Shown here: positions 13,403 through 15,964 of the stretch, in pieces
How positions within the stretch are numbered: the first letter of the stretch is position 1
Layout: every line of letters begins with the position of its first letter
Assembly: GCA_046727575.1 (NCBI GenBank)
Contig: JBKPCV010000001.1
Coordinates: forward strand, 1-15,964
Reading direction: 5' to 3'
Source of the DNA: DASPTH01 sp046727575
GTDB lineage: Bacteria > Actinomycetota > Acidimicrobiia > IMCC26256 > DASPTH01
Length of the DNA stretch: 15,964 bases
Program-made: the position numbers and the translations under genes
Notes under the pieces: model-generated
Database searches by the model: none
Seen by the model: only the letters and a program-made list of their open reading frames with translations
Told to the model about the DNA's origin: nothing

Positions 13403-14145
13403 CTGACTACTCGCTCGCTCCCTGGGAGTGGGGATACCCCGCTCCCGGCAGTTCGGTCGCTGGCGAACGCGCTGCGCTCCTTTGTCGCTCCGCGCGCCGC
13501 GTCGTGCCCAGACAAGGCGGCCTGGCCGGCGGTGAGCACGACCTCACGATGTGCGAGTGCGCGCACCCGATCGACCTCGTGGGACGCGATCAGCACGGTC
13601 CGGCGCTCCGCGGGCGCGGACCTCACGATCTCGTCGAGCACCTCGCGGCTGTCGGCGTCCAGCCCCGCGTGCGGCTCGTCGAGGAGCAACAGTCGCGGAT
13701 CGCGGGCCCACGCGATCGCGAGTGCGAGCCGACGACGCTGACCGGCCGACAGTCGACGGTGCAGGACGTCGCGAACGTTCTCGAGGCGCACGCGCTCCAA
13801 CGCACGGTCGACGGTCGCGTCGGCACGCCCCGTGGCGCGCGTTGCGAAGCGGAGGTTCTCGACCACGGTGAGGTCGTCGTAACAGAACGTCTCGTGACCG
13901 ACGAGCGCAAGCTCGCGTCGAACGCTGGTGCGGTCGCGTGCGAGGTCGTGGCCGAGCACCACCGCCTCACCGGAGTAGAGCGGCACGAGCCCGGCGAGTA
14001 GTCGCAACAGCGTCGTCTTCCCGGCGCCGTTCGCTCCCGAGAGGAGGACGATCTCACCTTCCTCCGCGTCGAAGTCGACGCCGGCAAGGGCTGGATAACG
14101 ATCGAGCAGGCAAACGGCAGAGCGGAGCCGGACGACGGTGGGCAC
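13399..14145 (-). CDS. ccmA: Haem exporter ATP-binding protein CcmA, with a C-terminal palindrome-derived tail
   Basis: CcmA is the ABC ATPase of the CcmABCD complex. The 248-residue product has Walker A SGANGAGKTT (36-45), the signature RLSAGQRRRLALA (131-143), Walker B RLLLLDEPHAGLD (151-163) and the switch histidine in IASHE (His189). In the Q-loop position the sequence is LVGHETFCYDDLTV, with Glu where E. coli CcmA has Gln. The core ends near residue 215, roughly the usual family length. A further 30 or so residues, including GSGVSPLPGSE, read through a palindromic element and continue to the overlap with ccmB. GTG start at 14145 has GGAGG (14155-14151) five bases upstream. This is the first gene of the operon and is divergent from the sortase. 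Confidence 0.94.
   Translation of the reverse strand: MPTVVRLRSAVCLLDRYPALAGVDFDAEEGEIVLLSGANGAGKTTLLRLLAGLVPLYSGEAVVLGHDLARDRTSVRRELALVGHETFCYDDLTVVENLRFATRATGRADATVDRALERVRLENVRDVLHRRLSAGQRRRLALAIAWARDPRLLLLDEPHAGLDADSREVLDEIVRSAPAERRTVLIASHEVDRVRALAHREVVLTAGQAALSGHDAARGATKERSAFASDRTAGSGVSPLPGSERVVR
13424..13446. repeat. Palindrome in the 3' end of ccmA (REP-like)
   Basis: Arms gggagtgggg (13424-13433) and ccccgctccc (13437-13446) pair over ten bases around the spacer ATA, with one G-T wobble. On the minus strand the core is GGGTATCCCC. It encodes GSGVSPLP (CcmA residues 234-241). Aligned with the ccmC element, both follow AGCnGGGTATCCCnnCTC on the minus strand and both translate GTA TCC as Val-Ser, so the frame is the same. 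Confidence 0.75.
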
Positions 14146-14150
14146 TGTCG

Positions 14151-14155
14151 CCTCC
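14151..14155 (-). promoter_or_regulatory. Shine-Dalgarno for ccmA
   Basis: GGAGG on the minus strand lies five bases before the GTG at 14145-14143 and supports that start. The 95-base region to the sortase ATG must hold the promoter of the whole ccm operon. TTCGAC and TACACT on the minus strand are 19 bases apart and are only a weak candidate. Confidence 0.7.
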
Positions 14156-14228
14156 GGGCGGTGGATGACAACGAAGTGTACGAATCGCCTGGCAAGCCGG
14201 TCGAACCGAAGGCCTGGTGCGGCTCCGT

Positions 14229-14234
14229 TACCCT
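14229..14234 (+). promoter_or_regulatory. Candidate -10 for a leaderless sortase transcript
   Basis: TACCCT fits the actinobacterial TANNNT -10 and ends six bases before the ATG at 14241. That spacing would place the transcript start at or next to the start codon. There is no Shine-Dalgarno before this ATG, which fits a leaderless mRNA. No good -35 is seen. The same arrangement occurs before the DUF5317 gene. Confidence 0.45.
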
Positions 14235-14240
14235 GCGGAC

Positions 14241-15179
14241 ATGCGGCGATTCCTCGGCGCGACCGGGCGCGTCCTGATCACGGTTGGCGTCCTCATGCTG
14301 CTCTTCGTCGCATACCAACTTTGGGGGACCAGTCTCTACGAGGCGCGCGCGCAGAACGACCTCAAGGACCAGTTCCAGGAACAGCTCCGCCGACATCCAA
14401 GGCCTGCGAGCACCGCGCCGACCGCAGTCAGGGAGCAAGACCCGACGGTGTCGACCACGACGCCTCCGACCGACGTGCCGCGCCTGGCGCCGCTGCCCGC
14501 CGAGGGGGACGCGGTCGGGCTCATCGAGATCCCGAAGATCGGCGTGTCCGCGGCCGTGGTCGAGGGCGTCGACGTCGGCGACCTCCGGAAGGGACCCGGC
14601 CACTATCCGAGCACGCCGTTCCCGGGACAGGAGGGCAATTCGGCGATCGCCGGCCATCGCACGACGTACGGCGCGCCCTTCAGCGACCTCGACCGGTTGC
14701 AGCGAGGCGATGACATCACGTTGCAGACCGTCCAGGGGACCTTCCGCTACCGGGTGGAGCGCGATCCGTTCGCGGTGAACCCGAATGCGAGTTCGGTCCT
14801 GCTTTCGCAACCCGATCCAGCACGCCCGGGTCACAATCTGGCGACGCTGACCCTCACGACGTGCAACCCGAAGTATTCGGCCGCGGAGCGTCTCATCGTC
14901 AGCGCGTCGCTCGTACTTCGACCTGGCGCGACTCCCCTGCCCGCCAGTCCCGGAACCCGCGCCGATGCCAAGGCGATCAGCGGGTTGTCCGGCGATCGGT
15001 CATCACGGCTACCCGCGTTGTTGTTCGGAATGGTCGCCGCAGCAGTCGGCGCGCTGTGGTGGCTGCTCTTTCACCGACACCCGCGGTGGACCACATGGCT
15101 CGTCGGAGTGATCCCGTTCCTGATCGCCTTGTTCGTCTTCTACACGTACCTCGAACGCATGCTGCCGTCGAACTACTGA
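14241..15179 (+). CDS. Class E sortase (membrane-anchored transpeptidase)
   Basis: Sortases cut a C-terminal sorting signal and join the protein to the cell wall or another protein outside the membrane. The 312-residue product has an N-terminal anchor (about 8-28) and a linker rich in Pro and Thr (55-85). The catalytic barrel is IEIPKIGVSAAVVEGV (95-110), IAGHRTTYGAPFSDLDRL (136-153, catalytic His139) and LTLTTCNPKYSAAERLIV (203-220, catalytic Cys208 and Arg217). GHRTTYGxPF is typical of class E, common in actinobacteria and often recognising LAXTG. The tail holds two more membrane helices (about 257-277 and 285-304), seen in many class E members. ATG at 14241 is preferred over a GTG eight codons upstream. 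It is convergent with the lipoyl-like gene, eight bases away. No substrate protein is in the window. Confidence 0.93.
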   Translation: MRRFLGATGRVLITVGVLMLLFVAYQLWGTSLYEARAQNDLKDQFQEQLRRHPRPASTAPTAVREQDPTVSTTTPPTDVPRLAPLPAEGDAVGLIEIPKIGVSAAVVEGVDVGDLRKGPGHYPSTPFPGQEGNSAIAGHRTTYGAPFSDLDRLQRGDDITLQTVQGTFRYRVERDPFAVNPNASSVLLSQPDPARPGHNLATLTLTTCNPKYSAAERLIVSASLVLRPGATPLPASPGTRADAKAISGLSGDRSSRLPALLFGMVAAAVGALWWLLFHRHPRWTTWLVGVIPFLIALFVFYTYLERMLPSNY

Positions 15180-15187
15180 ACGAGCGG

Positions 15188-15406
15188 TCACGACTCGTCG
15201 ATGCGCGCGACGACGTCTCGCGCCGTCACCGTGACCCCCGGCTCGACATAGAGCTCGCGGACGACGCCGGGCACCGCGGTGACGACCTCGGCCTCAGAGC
15301 CGTCGACGTCGACCGCGGCGATGGGCTCGTCCTCTGCGATGAGCTGACCCTCGTCGACGAGGACCCGCACAATGGTCCCGCTCACGCCCGCGCGTACCTC
15401 GTACAC
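15188..15406 (-). CDS. Small lipoyl/biotinyl-fold protein lacking the carrier lysine
   Basis: The 72-residue product matches one full biotinyl/lipoyl domain: VRAGVSGTIVRVLVDEGQLI (4-23), PIAAVDVDGSEAEVVTAVPG (28-47), VVRELYVEPGVTVTARDVVA (48-67). Carrier domains have the lysine in E(A)MKM at the turn; here that turn reads VDVDGS, with Gly36 in the lysine position, and there is no Lys anywhere in the protein. It therefore cannot be biotinylated or lipoylated in the usual way. It may be a structural or ligand-binding relative such as a barrel-sandwich hybrid domain. GTG at 15406 is chosen because GGAG (15414-15411) lies four bases upstream; earlier in-frame codons run into the divergent gene. 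Its function is unknown. Confidence 0.7.
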   Translation of the reverse strand: MYEVRAGVSGTIVRVLVDEGQLIAEDEPIAAVDVDGSEAEVVTAVPGVVRELYVEPGVTVTARDVVARIDES

Positions 15407-15433
15407 GTTGCTCCAGTCACAAGAGGAGGTCGG

Positions 15434-15439
15434 TACGGT
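15434..15439 (+). promoter_or_regulatory. Candidate -10 for a leaderless DUF5317 transcript
   Basis: TACGGT fits TANNNT and ends six bases before GTG 15446, as at the sortase gene. The only Shine-Dalgarno-like sequence (AGGAGGT, 15424-15430) is 15 bases from the GTG, too far for normal initiation. The 39-base gap to the divergent lipoyl-like start must hold both promoters. Confidence 0.4.
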
Positions 15440-15445
15440 ATCGCC

Positions 15446-15964
15446 GTGGTCTTCTTCGTGGCGACGATCGCCGTCGCGGCGCTCGTGGTCGTCGTCACGA
15501 AGGGCAGCTTCCAACGTCTTGGTCGAATCGAGCTGCACGCGCTCTGGGTCTTGTTGGCCGCTCTCGCGATCCAGGTCGCCCTGGAATTCGTCGACTTCCC
15601 GAAGGAACGGATCGACGACGTCGGGCTCGCCATCCTCCTGGCGTCGTACGCGTTGATCTTCACGTTCTGTTTCGTGAACCGGCGCATCGGGGGAATGCTG
15701 ATCGTCGCGGCCGGCGTGGCACTCAACGTGCTCGTCATCGCGCTGAACGGCGGGATGCCCACCAAGGATGACGTCCGAGAGCGTGATGGACGCGAGGTCC
15801 GAGTGCCGATCGAGCGCACCGTGAAGCACAAGCCGCGGGAGAGCGACGACGTGCTGCCGTTTCTCGGCGACGTCATCACGGCACCGGGCGTGCCCAACCA
15901 GCAGTTCTCCGTCGGCGACATTGTCATCGGTATCGGCGTCGTCGCCATCTGCTTCGAGGAGAGC
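15446..15964 (+). CDS. DUF5317 family membrane protein (3' truncated by the window edge)
   Basis: The frame is open from GTG 15446 to the last base (173 codons), with no stop. The protein starts with a membrane helix (about 2-18), TKGSFQRLGRIELHALWVLL, then helices at about 33-47, 59-77 and 82-100. The loop NGGMPTKDD (101-109) follows, then a stretch with HKPRESDDVLPFLGDVITAP (128-147) and NQQFSVGDIVIGIGVVAICF. The pattern NGG(M)P ... H..R..D.L.FLGD.I..P....FS.GD is that of DUF5317, an uncharacterised family common in actinobacteria and Firmicutes. About 10-30 residues are probably missing. The start has no close Shine-Dalgarno, but a TANNNT -10 six bases before it suggests leaderless translation; the GTG at 15458 is an alternative. 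The function is unknown. Confidence 0.82.
   Translation, partial: MVFFVATIAVAALVVVVTKGSFQRLGRIELHALWVLLAALAIQVALEFVDFPKERIDDVGLAILLASYALIFTFCFVNRRIGGMLIVAAGVALNVLVIALNGGMPTKDDVRERDGREVRVPIERTVKHKPRESDDVLPFLGDVITAPGVPNQQFSVGDIVIGIGVVAICFEES

Noticed and set aside
14146..14240. A clear promoter for the ccm operon
   Set aside because: Only a weak TTCGAC / TACACT pair with 19-base spacing is visible on the minus strand, not enough to annotate.
1..15964. A defence system, CRISPR array, prophage or insertion sequence
   Set aside because: No nuclease, transposase, integrase, repeat-spacer array or phage motif was seen; the genes are metabolic, respiratory and envelope functions.

Overview
This is a gene-dense, GC-rich window. 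Its use of GTG and TTG starts and of 1-8 nt gene overlaps points to a high-GC actinobacterium. Four genes support this: a class E sortase, a DUF5317 membrane protein, an F420-type (Ddn-like) reductase and a CCAEP-tail radical SAM protein. A complete System I cytochrome c maturation operon and a mitochondrial-type aconitase are unusual for the best-known actinobacteria. They suggest a deep-branching class such as Acidimicrobiia or a relative; this placement is inferred, not proven. No rRNA, tRNA, IS element, CRISPR array or prophage gene was seen, and no gap between genes reaches 300 bases.

Layout. (1) 1-1315, + strand: the 3' end of a CCAEP-tail radical SAM gene, overlapping a Ddn-like nitroreductase gene, then a VOC (glyoxalase-fold) gene with a strong ribosome binding site. 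(2) 1328-4173, - strand: acn (aconitase) followed by an overlapping HAD-hydrolase gene. (3) 4278-5564, + strand: a type II NADH dehydrogenase, divergent from acn. (4) 5579-14145, - strand: a run of twelve genes, ccmA-B-C-D-E-F-G-H-I, then a cyclophilin, an MpaB/DUF2236 putative haem oxygenase and an Rrf2 regulator. (5) 14241-15179, + strand: class E sortase. (6) 15188-15406, - strand: a small lipoyl/biotinyl-fold protein without its lysine. (7) 15446 to the edge, + strand: a DUF5317 membrane protein, truncated by the window end.

How the genes fit together. CcmABCD loads haem onto the chaperone CcmE, CcmF and CcmH/I ligate it to apocytochrome, and CcmG and CcmH handle the reduction of the CXXCH cysteines. 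Nearly every junction in ccmA-I is a GTGA, ATGA or TGATG overlap, so translation is probably coupled throughout. The neighbouring aconitase and NDH-2 serve the TCA cycle and electron input to the same respiratory chain. The sortase would act at the outer face of the same membrane.

The least expected structure is a pair of related palindromes (core GGGTATCCC on the - strand) inside the ccm operon, at the end of ccmA and the start of ccmC. Both are read in the same frame and both add low-complexity peptide to a conserved protein. The ccmC copy lies within a 90-bp duplication-like segment flanked by a 15-bp direct repeat that duplicates the start codon. Other points of interest are the CCAEP tail, the carrier domain without lysine, and two candidate leaderless promoters (TANNNT six bases before the start).
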